Assembly: GCA_903960645.1 (NCBI GenBank)
Contig: CAJCBN010000107.1
Coordinates: forward strand, 1-7,182
Length of the DNA stretch: 7,182 bases
Direction: 5' to 3'
From: an uncultured Actinomycetes bacterium
Lineage (GTDB): Bacteria; Actinomycetota; Thermoleophilia; Gaiellales; F1-60-MAGs149
Shown here in pieces: positions 1 to 5,870 of the stretch. The notes under the pieces are model-generated. The model did no database searches, was not told the DNA's origin, and saw only the letters and a list, made by a program, of their open reading frames with translations. Within the stretch, counting starts at the first letter, position 1, and the number at the start of each line of letters is the position of its first letter. A program made the position numbers and the translations under genes.

Positions 1-261
1 ACCGGTGGCGACGACGAAGAGGCCGTGGCTGGTCTTGTTCGCCGGCCGGACGGCGAAGGCGACCTTGATCCGTCGCGCGTCGGTCGGATCGAAATGGTTG
101 AGCGGCACGCTGAGCTTGACGCAGGTGAACTCGCTGGAGGCGGTGCAGGCCGTGCCACCGAGGGCCTCGAGCGTGCTGGTCGTGCTCGCGCGTGCCACCG
201 TTGGCGCCAACGCGGCTAGAAGCAGTGCGGCGACCAGCAGCAGGGGGCGGCGCATTTTCAT
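1..261 (-). CDS. Secreted S33-family alpha/beta hydrolase, N-terminal part only (runs off left edge)
   Basis: The first 87 residues are visible, from an ATG at 261 to the first glycine of what is a GGPG oxyanion-hole motif in the neighbouring copy. Residues 1-25 form a Sec signal peptide: MKMRR, a hydrophobic Leu/Ala stretch, then ARA before Ser26. The mature start carries two cysteines (39 and 47) and the VPLNHFDP block typical of TAP-like S33 hydrolases. The protein differs from the next gene upstream (382-2268) at only three of 87 positions: residue 3 Met for Lys, 15 Leu for Met, 42 Ser for Asp. It is therefore a recent tandem duplicate, expected to be exported and to cleave peptides or similar acyl-amino substrates. 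The catalytic Ser, Asp and His lie beyond the window, so I cannot say whether this copy is intact. It sits 120 bp downstream of its twin and has its own copy of the leader and TAGGCT box. Confidence 0.88.
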   Translation of the reverse strand, partial: MKMRRPLLLVAALLLAALAPTVARASTTSTLEALGGTACTASSEFTCVKLSVPLNHFDPTDARRIKVAFAVRPANKTSHGLFVVATG

Positions 262-268
262 CGGCAAG

Positions 269-274
269 AGCCTA
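269..274 (-). promoter_or_regulatory. TAGGCT box, candidate -10 element of the truncated hydrolase
   Basis: On the minus strand TAGGCT ends 7 nt before the ATG at 261. It fits the TANNNT -10 consensus, and its position would place transcription start on or next to the start codon (leaderless mRNA). No purine-rich ribosome-binding site lies between it and the ATG. The box is conserved in the duplicate at 2276-2281. I see no convincing -35 hexamer. Confidence 0.4.
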
Positions 275-298
275 CAGCGCCTCAGATGCCGTTGGTTA

Positions 299-321
299 AC
301 AGAGGGGCCAGACCCCTCTGT
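299..321. repeat. 23-nt palindrome (single unit) upstream of the truncated hydrolase
   Basis: ACAGAGGGG (299-307) pairs perfectly with CCCCTCTGT (313-321) around a 5-nt CCAGA loop. The same unit occurs twice, in opposite orientation, at 2306-2328 and 2336-2358. Here only one unit is present. It may act as an mRNA 3'-end structure for the middle hydrolase (stop at 382) or be a dispersed palindromic repeat. No U-tract follows on either strand, so it is not a canonical intrinsic terminator. Confidence 0.75.
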
Positions 322-348
322 CTACTCGCAGTGGCTCGGTACGCAGCT

Positions 349-376
349 GCGCTAGCGCTCAGACAGGGCTGGGCCC
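349..376 (-). terminator. Weak hairpin region after the middle hydrolase gene
   Basis: The 3' flank of the gene ending at 382 holds GGGC-TGG-GCCC (366-376) and the 10-bp palindrome GCGCTAGCGC (349-358). Both stems are short and no U-run follows, so termination here is only a possibility. The stronger palindrome at 299-321 is the alternative 3'-end structure. Confidence 0.2.
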
Positions 377-381
377 GCCGA

Positions 382-2268
382 TTATCCGCCGAGTGTCACG
401 TCCAGTTGCTCACCGTCGTGGACGAAGCGGATCGGTCCCTGCCAGCGTCCCGCGATCGTGCCGGAGATCGTGAAGCGACCGCTGGTGGCGATCGTGTAGC
501 CGTTTTTCGCTTCGCTGCCCGTGCCGGTGATGCTCACGCCACGGGTGAAGCTGCAACCGCGATAGGTGATCGCGGTACCGGCAGCGGTGGCGCGGAATCG
601 CATGGTGCCCGCCACGGGGCAGGCGGTCGCCCGTGCCTCCTGACCGTTCCAGTACCAGTACTCGGGTACACGGCGAAACTGCTCTTGGAACGAGACCAGT
701 GCGTCTTCCAGCGAGGGGAAGGAGCGCGCGCGGGCGGGCGGTAGCGGTAGGTAGTCGCTCACGACAGAACCGGGGCAGACGGTCGTGCGGCGCACCGGGC
801 GCTTCCCGGTCTCGAGGAAGTTGAGGATCAGGTTGTCGAGGCACGCGATGCCGCGGCCGGACACGACGTGTGCACCACCCTGGGCGGTGATCAGGTACCC
901 ATCATCGAGGCGCGAGTACACTGCGCGGCCCTGCGAAGCGGGCGTGGCTGGGTCGGCGGTGGCGACAATCACGAAGGTTGGGATGCCGGGATTCGTGAGG
1001 GCCGTTGGGCGTGTGCTTGGCGGCTGCTCGCCGGGCCACCAGATGCAGTGGTAACCGGCGGTGGACAGACCGCCGCCGATGCGCGGTAACTGCGCAGCCA
1101 GGCGTTCGTAACTGGCGACGAACGCATCACTGCGCTGCTGCTGCGTGCCGTCGTAGTAGTGGTAATCGCGGCAGCTAACGCCGTGATTCATCGCGTTGGA
1201 ATAGCTCGGGTCGATGATCGGCTTGAGCGTCTGTGGGTTCAGCCCTGCTTCCAGATACGCCAGACGTAGCAGTGGCACGAGATCGTCGTGGGCTGCGGCC
1301 GTCAGCGCTCGGGTCAGCATCATGCGACCGTACGTGCCATAGAGCTCCATGGAGACTGCCCACTCGAAGTGGTTCGATGTCAGCTCGCGGTCTACCCGCG
1401 TGCCGTCGGCAAGCGGGAACCGCACGGGGATCGGTGCCTGCTCGAGGCGCGCGTCGAGCTTGTCGAAGACGGCACCGAGGTTGCCGTTGGCATCCTTCTT
1501 GCACTGCGGTCGGTTGTCACAGATTGCGAGGGTTGTGTTGAGGACGCTCTCGAATTGCCGCCCCTGGCTGGCCGAGAATTGCGGTCCGGTCAGCGTCAGG
1601 TCGATGACGCCGTCGAGGATCACGCCCTTGAGTCCCTCCGGGTGTGCAGCCGCATAGGTCTGCGCGTAATCGGTGCCGTAGGACTCGCCAAAGATGCGGA
1701 TGTCGGGGGCGCCAAGTGCCGTGCGGAAGTCGGCGAGGTCCTCAACTGCCTGGGTCGTGCCGACGTACGGCAGGAGCCTGGTGGACGTCAATTCGGCGGT
1801 GCAGGCGTTGACGAAGCTGATGGCCGCCGGCTGCGGTTCCTCCTGCGGATACCAGAACGAAGCGGCATACGCTTTGGGACACGTGAGACCGCCACTGCGT
1901 CCGATCCCGCGCTGGTCGAAGAAGACGATGTCGTAGCGGTCAAGCATCTTCTGGGAGTACCTCGAGAGGTAGCTGTCGGCACTGAGGATGCCGCTGGTAC
2001 CCGGGCCACCGGTGGCGACGACGAAGAGGCCGTGGCTGGTCTTGTTCGCCGGCCGGACGGCGAAGGCGACCTTGATCCTGCGCGCGTCGGTCGGATCGAA
2101 ATGGTTGAGCGGCACGCTGAGCTTGACGCAGGTGAACTCGCTGTCGGCGGTGCAGGCCGTGCCACCGAGGGCCTCGAGCGTGCTGGTCGTGCTCGCGCGT
2201 GCCACCGTTGGCGCCAACGCGGCCATCAGGAGTGCGGCGACCAGCAGCAGGGGGCGGCGCTTTTTCAT
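382..2268 (-). CDS. Secreted TAP-like S33 hydrolase with extra C-terminal beta-rich region
   Basis: This 628-aa protein has a signal peptide (residues 1-25, ARA before Ser26) and is predicted to act outside the membrane. It has the S33 alpha/beta-hydrolase layout: oxyanion motif GGPG at 87-90, DQRG at 118-121, nucleophile Ser196 in GESYG, acid Asp439 in ATADP and His467 in GGAHV. The region around 425-500 resembles the TAP-like C-terminal domain and ends in a conserved CPG (498-500). Relatives are tripeptidyl/prolyl aminopeptidases and amide hydrolases; the substrate cannot be read from sequence. Residues about 501-628 are an addition absent from the 507-aa paralog, with many short alternating strands and their own cysteine pair (550, 572). 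Ten further cysteines match the paralog. ATG at 2268 was chosen because the signal peptide begins there; the open frame continues upstream but only through the hairpin region and antisense to the next gene. No good ribosome-binding site is seen. GC is clearly lower than in the paralog. Confidence 0.93.
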   Translation of the reverse strand: MKKRRPLLLVAALLMAALAPTVARASTTSTLEALGGTACTADSEFTCVKLSVPLNHFDPTDARRIKVAFAVRPANKTSHGLFVVATGGPGTSGILSADSYLSRYSQKMLDRYDIVFFDQRGIGRSGGLTCPKAYAASFWYPQEEPQPAAISFVNACTAELTSTRLLPYVGTTQAVEDLADFRTALGAPDIRIFGESYGTDYAQTYAAAHPEGLKGVILDGVIDLTLTGPQFSASQGRQFESVLNTTLAICDNRPQCKKDANGNLGAVFDKLDARLEQAPIPVRFPLADGTRVDRELTSNHFEWAVSMELYGTYGRMMLTRALTAAAHDDLVPLLRLAYLEAGLNPQTLKPIIDPSYSNAMNHGVSCRDYHYYDGTQQQRSDAFVASYERLAAQLPRIGGGLSTAGYHCIWWPGEQPPSTRPTALTNPGIPTFVIVATADPATPASQGRAVYSRLDDGYLITAQGGAHVVSGRGIACLDNLILNFLETGKRPVRRTTVCPGSVVSDYLPLPPARARSFPSLEDALVSFQEQFRRVPEYWYWNGQEARATACPVAGTMRFRATAAGTAITYRGCSFTRGVSITGTGSEAKNGYTIATSGRFTISGTIAGRWQGPIRFVHDGEQLDVTLGG

Positions 2269-2334
2269 CTGTAAGAGCCTACAGCGCCTCAGATGCCGTT
2301 GGTTAACAGCGGGGCCAGACCCCTCTGTTAACTC
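2008..2334. repeat. Direct repeat, copy B of the tandem duplication
   Basis: This is the partner of positions 1-327. It holds codons 1-87 of the 628-aa hydrolase, its leader and the left arm of the inverted repeat. Homology ends within the 7-nt spacer just before the right arm, so copy A lacks that arm. Confidence 0.95.
2276..2281 (-). promoter_or_regulatory. TAGGCT box, candidate -10 element of the 628-aa hydrolase
   Basis: TAGGCT on the minus strand ends 7 nt before the ATG at 2268, the same arrangement as in the duplicate. It lies inside a small inverted repeat, CTGTAAGAGCCTACAG (2269-2284), with 5-nt arms. Two of copy A's differences fall in the left arm and break this pairing there. Transcription could start here independently of the upstream gene, giving a near-leaderless mRNA. 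No -35 is evident. Confidence 0.4.
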
Positions 2335-2368
2335 CACAGAGGGGTCTGGCCCCTCTGTGAACCAACGG
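2296..2368. repeat. 33-nt inverted repeat made of two 23-nt palindromes; possible 3'-end structure
   Basis: Left arm 2296-2328 and right arm 2336-2368 are complementary at 31 of 33 positions, separated by the 7-nt spacer TAACTCC. Each arm contains the 23-nt palindrome also found at 299-321 (2306-2328 with one stem mismatch at 2310, and 2336-2358 perfect). The RNA could therefore fold as one long stem or as two small hairpins. It begins 13 nt after the stop codon of the 507-aa hydrolase and ends 27 nt before the start of the 628-aa hydrolase. A short palindrome, GCCGATTCGGC (2370-2380), lies beside that stop. There is no U-tract, so factor-independent termination is doubtful; mRNA 3'-end protection, attenuation or a selfish repeat are alternatives. 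Confidence 0.85.
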
Positions 2369-2381
2369 TGCCGATTCGGCC

Positions 2382-3905
2382 TCACCCGCTGATCGACCTG
2401 CCGTAGGGCCCGACGAGTCGCCCCGGGCAGGCCGTCGTGCTCGCGGCCGGCAGTCGGTGGTGGAGCAGCAGTTGCTCCACGGGTGCGTAGGAGCACGGCG
2501 CGTCTGGCCAGAGGGTCACGTGGCCGCTGCCGGTCGTGCGGATCAGGTGGCCCTCGGCGAGGGCGCGGAAGACCGCCTCGCCCTGCGTGTGCGGGGTGAT
2601 CGGATCGCCCGTGGCGGTCAGGACGATCGTGGGGATGCCCGCGGCGACGAGCGGCGCGGGCGGTTCGGCGAGCGCCGGCGGGTCGGGCCACCAGGCGCAG
2701 GGGAGATCGTTTTCGAACACGAATCGGCCCATGCGCGGCAGCTGGCGGTTGATCAGGTCACCCGCGGCGGTCCACTGCGCAGCACGCTCGTCCGAGGTGC
2801 CGGGGTAGGACCTCGAGTCCGCGCACTGCACCCCGAAGTAGGAGGCGTACGAAAGGCCGGTGTTGAGCAGCTGCCACGTCGCCGGGTCGACGCCCGCTGC
2901 GATCCACGCGCCCTCGACGAGGCGGGAGTAGTCGCCGTGCGCGACGCGTGCGAGGTCGCGGAGGATATCGGCGCGTCCGCCGGTCGAGTAGAGCGACGAG
3001 GCGATGTACGTCTGCAGCAGCGACCGGGTCAGCAGGCCCGTGCCGCCCGCGACGCGGATGGGACCGCGGGCGAGCCGGGCGTCCAACTGGTCGTAGACGG
3101 TGCGGGCGCCCTGTGGCATGTCGCGCTGGCAGGCGGGGCGGCGGCCGCAGACCGCGAGGGTTTCGTCGAGCACGCTCTCGAAGCTGCGGGCCGCGCTCGC
3201 CCAGAAGGCCGGTGCGCTGAGTGACGTGTCGACGACGCCATCGAGGATCAGGCCGCGGAGGCCCTCCGGATGGCGGCGGGCGTAGGCGGCCGCCAGTTGG
3301 GTGCCGTAGGAGGTGCCGTAGAGGGTCATGGGCGGTGAGCCGAGCCGCTGACGGATGCGCTCCAGATCCTCCGCGGCCTGGTCCGTGCCGAGGTGCGGCA
3401 GCAGCGTCGGCGCGTCCAGCTCGGCGACGCAGCGGCGGGCGAAGCGCCGCCCGCTGGCGATGCGGTCGAACGTCGCGGCGCCCTCGGCGCGCCGGGCGCC
3501 GAGCACGGCCCGCGGGCAGTAGATGCCATCGCTCTCACCCATGCCGCGCTGGTCGAAGTAGACGATGTCGTAGTGGGTGACGATCGCATCTGACCACATC
3601 GTGAGCAGGCTGTCAGCGTCGGTGAGTCCGGAGGCGCCGGGTCCGCCGACGGCGGTCACCAGCAGCCCCTTGGAGGGGACGGCGGAGGCGGGGTGGACGC
3701 CGACGATCACGTCGAGGGTCGCTGGATCCGCGGGATCGAAGTGGTCCAGCGGGACCGTCACCGCGAGGCAGCGGAAGGTGCTCGCGGCGTTCGGGCACGG
3801 GCCGGCGCCGAGGGCGCGGAGCTGCGCGGGGGTGAGTGCGCTTGCACCTCCCGGCAGAGCGAGAATCACCGCAAGGGCGACGAGGAGCAGGAGCGGGCGA
3901 AGCAC
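2382..3905 (-). CDS. Secreted TAP-like S33 hydrolase (compact paralog)
   Basis: This 507-aa protein is a complete exported alpha/beta hydrolase of peptidase family S33. The signal peptide spans about residues 1-23 (MLRP, a Leu/Val/Ala core, ASA before Leu24). Family motifs are GGPG at 87-90, DQRG at 118-121, nucleophile Ser199 in GTSYG, Asp434 in ATGDP and His462 in GSGHV. A TAP-like C-terminal region ends shortly after CPG at 493-495. All ten cysteines (37, 46, 130, 159, 253, 259, 361, 403, 471, 493) have counterparts at equivalent places in the 628-aa neighbour, fitting a disulfide-bonded extracellular enzyme. Likely chemistry is hydrolysis of an N-terminal peptide or amide bond; the true substrate is unknown. 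The start is GTG at 3905, fixed by an in-frame TAG 9 nt upstream. It is first in the minus-strand array and divergent from the exporter across 73 bp. GC is about 75% in sampled lines, well above the neighbouring paralog. Confidence 0.93.
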   Translation of the reverse strand: MLRPLLLLVALAVILALPGGASALTPAQLRALGAGPCPNAASTFRCLAVTVPLDHFDPADPATLDVIVGVHPASAVPSKGLLVTAVGGPGASGLTDADSLLTMWSDAIVTHYDIVYFDQRGMGESDGIYCPRAVLGARRAEGAATFDRIASGRRFARRCVAELDAPTLLPHLGTDQAAEDLERIRQRLGSPPMTLYGTSYGTQLAAAYARRHPEGLRGLILDGVVDTSLSAPAFWASAARSFESVLDETLAVCGRRPACQRDMPQGARTVYDQLDARLARGPIRVAGGTGLLTRSLLQTYIASSLYSTGGRADILRDLARVAHGDYSRLVEGAWIAAGVDPATWQLLNTGLSYASYFGVQCADSRSYPGTSDERAAQWTAAGDLINRQLPRMGRFVFENDLPCAWWPDPPALAEPPAPLVAAGIPTIVLTATGDPITPHTQGEAVFRALAEGHLIRTTGSGHVTLWPDAPCSYAPVEQLLLHHRLPAASTTACPGRLVGPYGRSISG

Positions 3906-3911
3906 AACTGG

Positions 3912-3917
3912 ACTCTA
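3912..3917 (-). promoter_or_regulatory. TAGAGT box, candidate -10 element of the 507-aa hydrolase
   Basis: TAGAGT on the minus strand ends 6 nt before the GTG start at 3905. It fits TANNNT at leaderless spacing. Its TAG is also the in-frame stop that limits the gene's start. No Shine-Dalgarno sequence and no clear -35 are visible in the GC-rich divergent spacer. Confidence 0.4.
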
Positions 3918-3966
3918 CGCGGCACCGGCGGCGCGCGGCCCCCTCGCTTCCGGTTGGCGCGCCCGA

Positions 3967-3972
3967 TAGCCT
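3967..3972 (+). promoter_or_regulatory. TAGCCT box, candidate -10 element of the MFS exporter
   Basis: TAGCCT ends 6 nt before the ATG at 3979, again matching TANNNT at leaderless spacing. The 73-bp divergent spacer also holds the 8-bp palindrome GGCGCGCC (3956-3963) just upstream of the box. It could be an operator half, but in such GC-rich DNA it may be chance. No regulator gene lies nearby in the window. Confidence 0.4.
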
Positions 3973-3978
3973 TGCCGC

Positions 3979-5487
3979 ATGTCGCTGCTCTCCACCTCGC
4001 CGAACCGCTGGCTGTCGCTGATCAGCATCTGCGCGGTCACCGCGCTGGTCTGGGTGACGGCCTCGGATATCTCCCTCGCCCTGCCCACGATCGCCCGCGA
4101 GTTCGGGGGCTCGATGGACACGTTGCAGTGGGCCGTCAACGGCTACTTCCTCGCCGGCTCCCTGATCATCGTCGGCGGCAAGCTCGGCGACATCTTCGGC
4201 CGTCGATTCGTCTTCGCGATGGGCACGCTGCTGATCCTCGTTGGCTCCGTCGTGGCGGGGCTCGCGCAGGACCCGACGATGCTGATCATCGGTCGTGTCA
4301 TCGAAGGCGTCGGCGCCGCGGCAATCCTGCCGTCCGCGCTGGCGATCGTCGCCGTGTCGTTCAGCGGGCGCGAGCGCGACACGGCGATCGGCGCGTGGAT
4401 CGCGACCTGCTGGGGCGCCCAGGCGGTCGGTCCCCTCGTCGGCGGCCTGCTGATCACGGCCCTGTCCTGGCAGTGGATCTTCTGGATGAACCTGCCAATC
4501 GGCATCGTCGCCCTCGCGCTGATGTGGAAGACGACGCCCGAGTCGAGCGAGGAGGGGGCAGATCGGCGAATCGACATCGGCGGCGCACTCACCCTGGTCG
4601 GCGGCATCGGGCTGATCTCGTACGGCCTGGTGCAGGCGGACACGGCGAGTCCACGCGAGCTGGCGGGCTACTTCCTCGTCGCGCTCCTGCTCCTGGTCGC
4701 CTTCGTGATGATCGAGCGCCGGGTCCGCAACCCTGTCGTGCAGCTGGCGATTTTCCGGCGCGGCCGCTTCAATGGCGCGGTGCTGGCGAACCTGATCGCC
4801 AACGTGATCTTTGGCGCCGCGATCTTCTTCATGGCGCTCTACCTGCAGGTGGTCGAGGACATGAGCCCGCTCCGGGCTGGCGTGATGCTGCTGCCCGCGA
4901 CGATTCCGATCTTGCTCGTCAACCCGTTCGGCACGCGCCTCGGCCTGCGCTTCGGGCCGTGGCTGCCGACGGCCGTGGGCATGGCCCTGCTCGCGGCGGC
5001 GTCGGTGCTGCTGCTCGACCTGACGGGCTCGTACAACCAGCTGATCATTCCGTTCCTGCTGCTCGGCGCGGGCATCGGCCTGCAGATCACGCCGTGCGCG
5101 GCGGTGGCGGTGGAGGATCCCGACGGCGCCGGCGAGGGCGTCGCATCCGGCGTGTACAAGGCCTCGAGCATGATCGGCGGCTCGCTCGGTGTGGCGCTCG
5201 GCACCGCGATCTTCCAGACGCGGGCCCGGCTCGAGCTCGAGCGCATGCTGCAGCCGTACGACCCCACCTTCAAACAGCTGAGCGAGTACCTCGACGTGCT
5301 GACGGGTAGTGCCAAGGCTGCCGACATCATTCCCGCCGCGGGCATGGACGTCACGGCGACGGTCACACGGGCGTTCGACGTCGCTGTGGCCTACGCGATG
5401 GTGCCGTCGGTGATCAGTGCGGTGATCGGCGTCGGCGTTGCAGTCCTGCTGCTGCGCGGCAAGGCGCCCGCCCCCGACGAGATGTAG
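3979..5487 (+). CDS. DHA2-family (14-TMS) MFS drug/small-molecule exporter
   Basis: This 502-aa membrane protein has the length and pattern of the EmrB/QacA (DHA2) proton antiporters. Roughly 14 hydrophobic segments are visible, near residues 14-29, 50-66, 80-96, 101-121, 138-158, 165-182, 201-218, 229-245, 268-289, 301-316, 330-347, 354-374, 394-413 and 468-492. Motif A is GGKLGDIFGRR (66-76). Motif C, the antiporter signature, is GAQAVGPLVGG (146-156). WIFWMNLPIG (166-175) is the usual DHA2 TM6 motif. In helix 1, ASDISLALP keeps the Asp30 seen in the DHA2 LDxT-type motif. A soluble loop lies at about 415-465. The ATG at 3979 is the first possible start after an in-frame TAG at 3967-3969. 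It likely exports a toxic or secreted small molecule by proton exchange; the substrate cannot be assigned. It is divergent from the hydrolase array and convergent with the cupredoxin. Confidence 0.95.
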   Translation: MSLLSTSPNRWLSLISICAVTALVWVTASDISLALPTIAREFGGSMDTLQWAVNGYFLAGSLIIVGGKLGDIFGRRFVFAMGTLLILVGSVVAGLAQDPTMLIIGRVIEGVGAAAILPSALAIVAVSFSGRERDTAIGAWIATCWGAQAVGPLVGGLLITALSWQWIFWMNLPIGIVALALMWKTTPESSEEGADRRIDIGGALTLVGGIGLISYGLVQADTASPRELAGYFLVALLLLVAFVMIERRVRNPVVQLAIFRRGRFNGAVLANLIANVIFGAAIFFMALYLQVVEDMSPLRAGVMLLPATIPILLVNPFGTRLGLRFGPWLPTAVGMALLAAASVLLLDLTGSYNQLIIPFLLLGAGIGLQITPCAAVAVEDPDGAGEGVASGVYKASSMIGGSLGVALGTAIFQTRARLELERMLQPYDPTFKQLSEYLDVLTGSAKAADIIPAAGMDVTATVTRAFDVAVAYAMVPSVISAVIGVGVAVLLLRGKAPAPDEM

Positions 5488-5491
5488 GGGC

Positions 5492-5510
5492 AGGCGCCGA
5501 GCAGGCGTCT
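5492..5510 (+). terminator. Short hairpin between convergent genes
   Basis: AGGCGCC (5492-5498), loop GAGCA, then GGCGTCT (5504-5510) give seven pairs including one G-U in the plus-strand RNA, followed by a single further T. It starts 5 nt after the exporter stop codon and touches the cupredoxin stop. It is a weak intrinsic terminator for the exporter; on the minus strand the stem has one mismatch. Confidence 0.4.
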
Positions 5511-5866
5511 TACGTGACCTTGATCGACCCCTGCATCATGCTCTTGTGCGGCGTGCAGAAGTAGATGTACGTGCCCTTCTTGAGCGTGACCGTCATGCTC
5601 TTGGTGGCGACTTCCTTGAGTCCGGTGATCGTCTTGTTGCTGATCCCCGGACCGTTCAGGACGAAGTCGTGAGCGTTGGTCTTGTCCACGACCTTGAAGG
5701 TGTACTTACCGGCCTTCAGGGAGGTGACCTTCTTGCCGCCCTGGGAAATCGAGATGTTGAAGCCGGGGCCGACAAGGCCGTCGATCTGGGTGGCGGCGGA
5801 GGCAGGAGCGGCGCTGAGCGCGAGCGCTCCGGCGGCGAGCAGTGGAATGAGTCTGCGGGTGTTCAT
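5510..5866 (-). CDS. Small secreted cupredoxin (type 1 blue-copper protein)
   Basis: This 118-aa protein has a signal peptide (1-24, ending ASA before Ala25) and a single mature cupredoxin domain of about 94 residues. The type 1 copper ligands are visible: His66 in AHDFVL, then Cys104, His107 and Met110 in CTPHKSMM. In this reading Met is at Cys+6, as in amicyanin; plastocyanin and pseudoazurin have Cys+8. Met111 is an alternative ligand. Such proteins shuttle electrons or hold copper outside the membrane. I count 13 lysines after the signal peptide, so the mature protein should be basic, as expected for docking to an acidic redox partner or the envelope. No partner enzyme (oxidase, nitrite reductase, amine dehydrogenase) is in the window. 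Sampled GC is about 57%, largely explained by Lys codons. It is co-directional with the gene at 5966, 99 bp upstream, and convergent with the exporter. Confidence 0.9.
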   Translation of the reverse strand: MNTRRLIPLLAAGALALSAAPASAATQIDGLVGPGFNISISQGGKKVTSLKAGKYTFKVVDKTNAHDFVLNGPGISNKTITGLKEVATKSMTVTLKKGTYIYFCTPHKSMMQGSIKVT

Positions 5867-5870
5867 GCCC

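Larger units (their letters stand above)
1..327. repeat. Direct repeat, copy A of a recent tandem duplication
   Basis: Positions 1-327 align without gaps to 2008-2334 at a constant offset of 2007. I count 14 mismatches, at 72, 73, 137, 138, 217, 219, 220, 223, 254, 263, 265, 303, 322 and 323, giving about 96% identity. The repeat covers the start of a hydrolase gene, its leader and one palindrome. It must continue left of the window, so its full length is unknown. Homology stops abruptly at 327/328. Confidence 0.95.

Noticed and set aside
286..355. Peptide-like translation (TEGPDPSV type) through the palindromes
   Set aside because: The same short peptide appears wherever the palindrome is translated. 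It reflects the repeat's base sequence, not a conserved protein.
1288..2274. Long plus-strand open frame (328 codons) opposite the 628-aa hydrolase
   Set aside because: It is exactly antisense to a gene with a full catalytic triad and signal peptide. Its product is a low-complexity Arg/Gly/Val-rich translation of the complementary strand with no recognisable motif. GC-rich genes commonly create such shadows.
2269..2691. N-terminal extension of the 628-aa hydrolase to a start near 2691
   Set aside because: The frame happens to stay open through the inverted repeat and antisense to the next gene, but a signal peptide starts at the ATG at 2268 and the duplicate has its start at the same place.
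2457..3224. 255-codon plus-strand frame opposite the 507-aa hydrolase
   Set aside because: This is a shadow of a well-supported gene, rich in Arg, Gly and Ala, with no motif.
1..3905. Transposon or insertion sequence as the cause of the hydrolase duplication
   Set aside because: No transposase, terminal repeats of IS type or target-site duplication are visible. The palindromes lie in spacers and have no linked mobility gene in the window.
5229..5242. GCTCGAGCTCGAGC palindrome inside the exporter gene
   Set aside because: It results from alternating Leu and Glu codons (LELE) in the soluble loop, so no separate function is implied.
3693..5309. 538-codon plus-strand frame overlapping the exporter
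   Set aside because: It crosses the end of the antisense hydrolase gene, the divergent spacer and the exporter in a different frame. The product is extremely Arg-rich and shows no domain, whereas the exporter frame has all DHA2 motifs.
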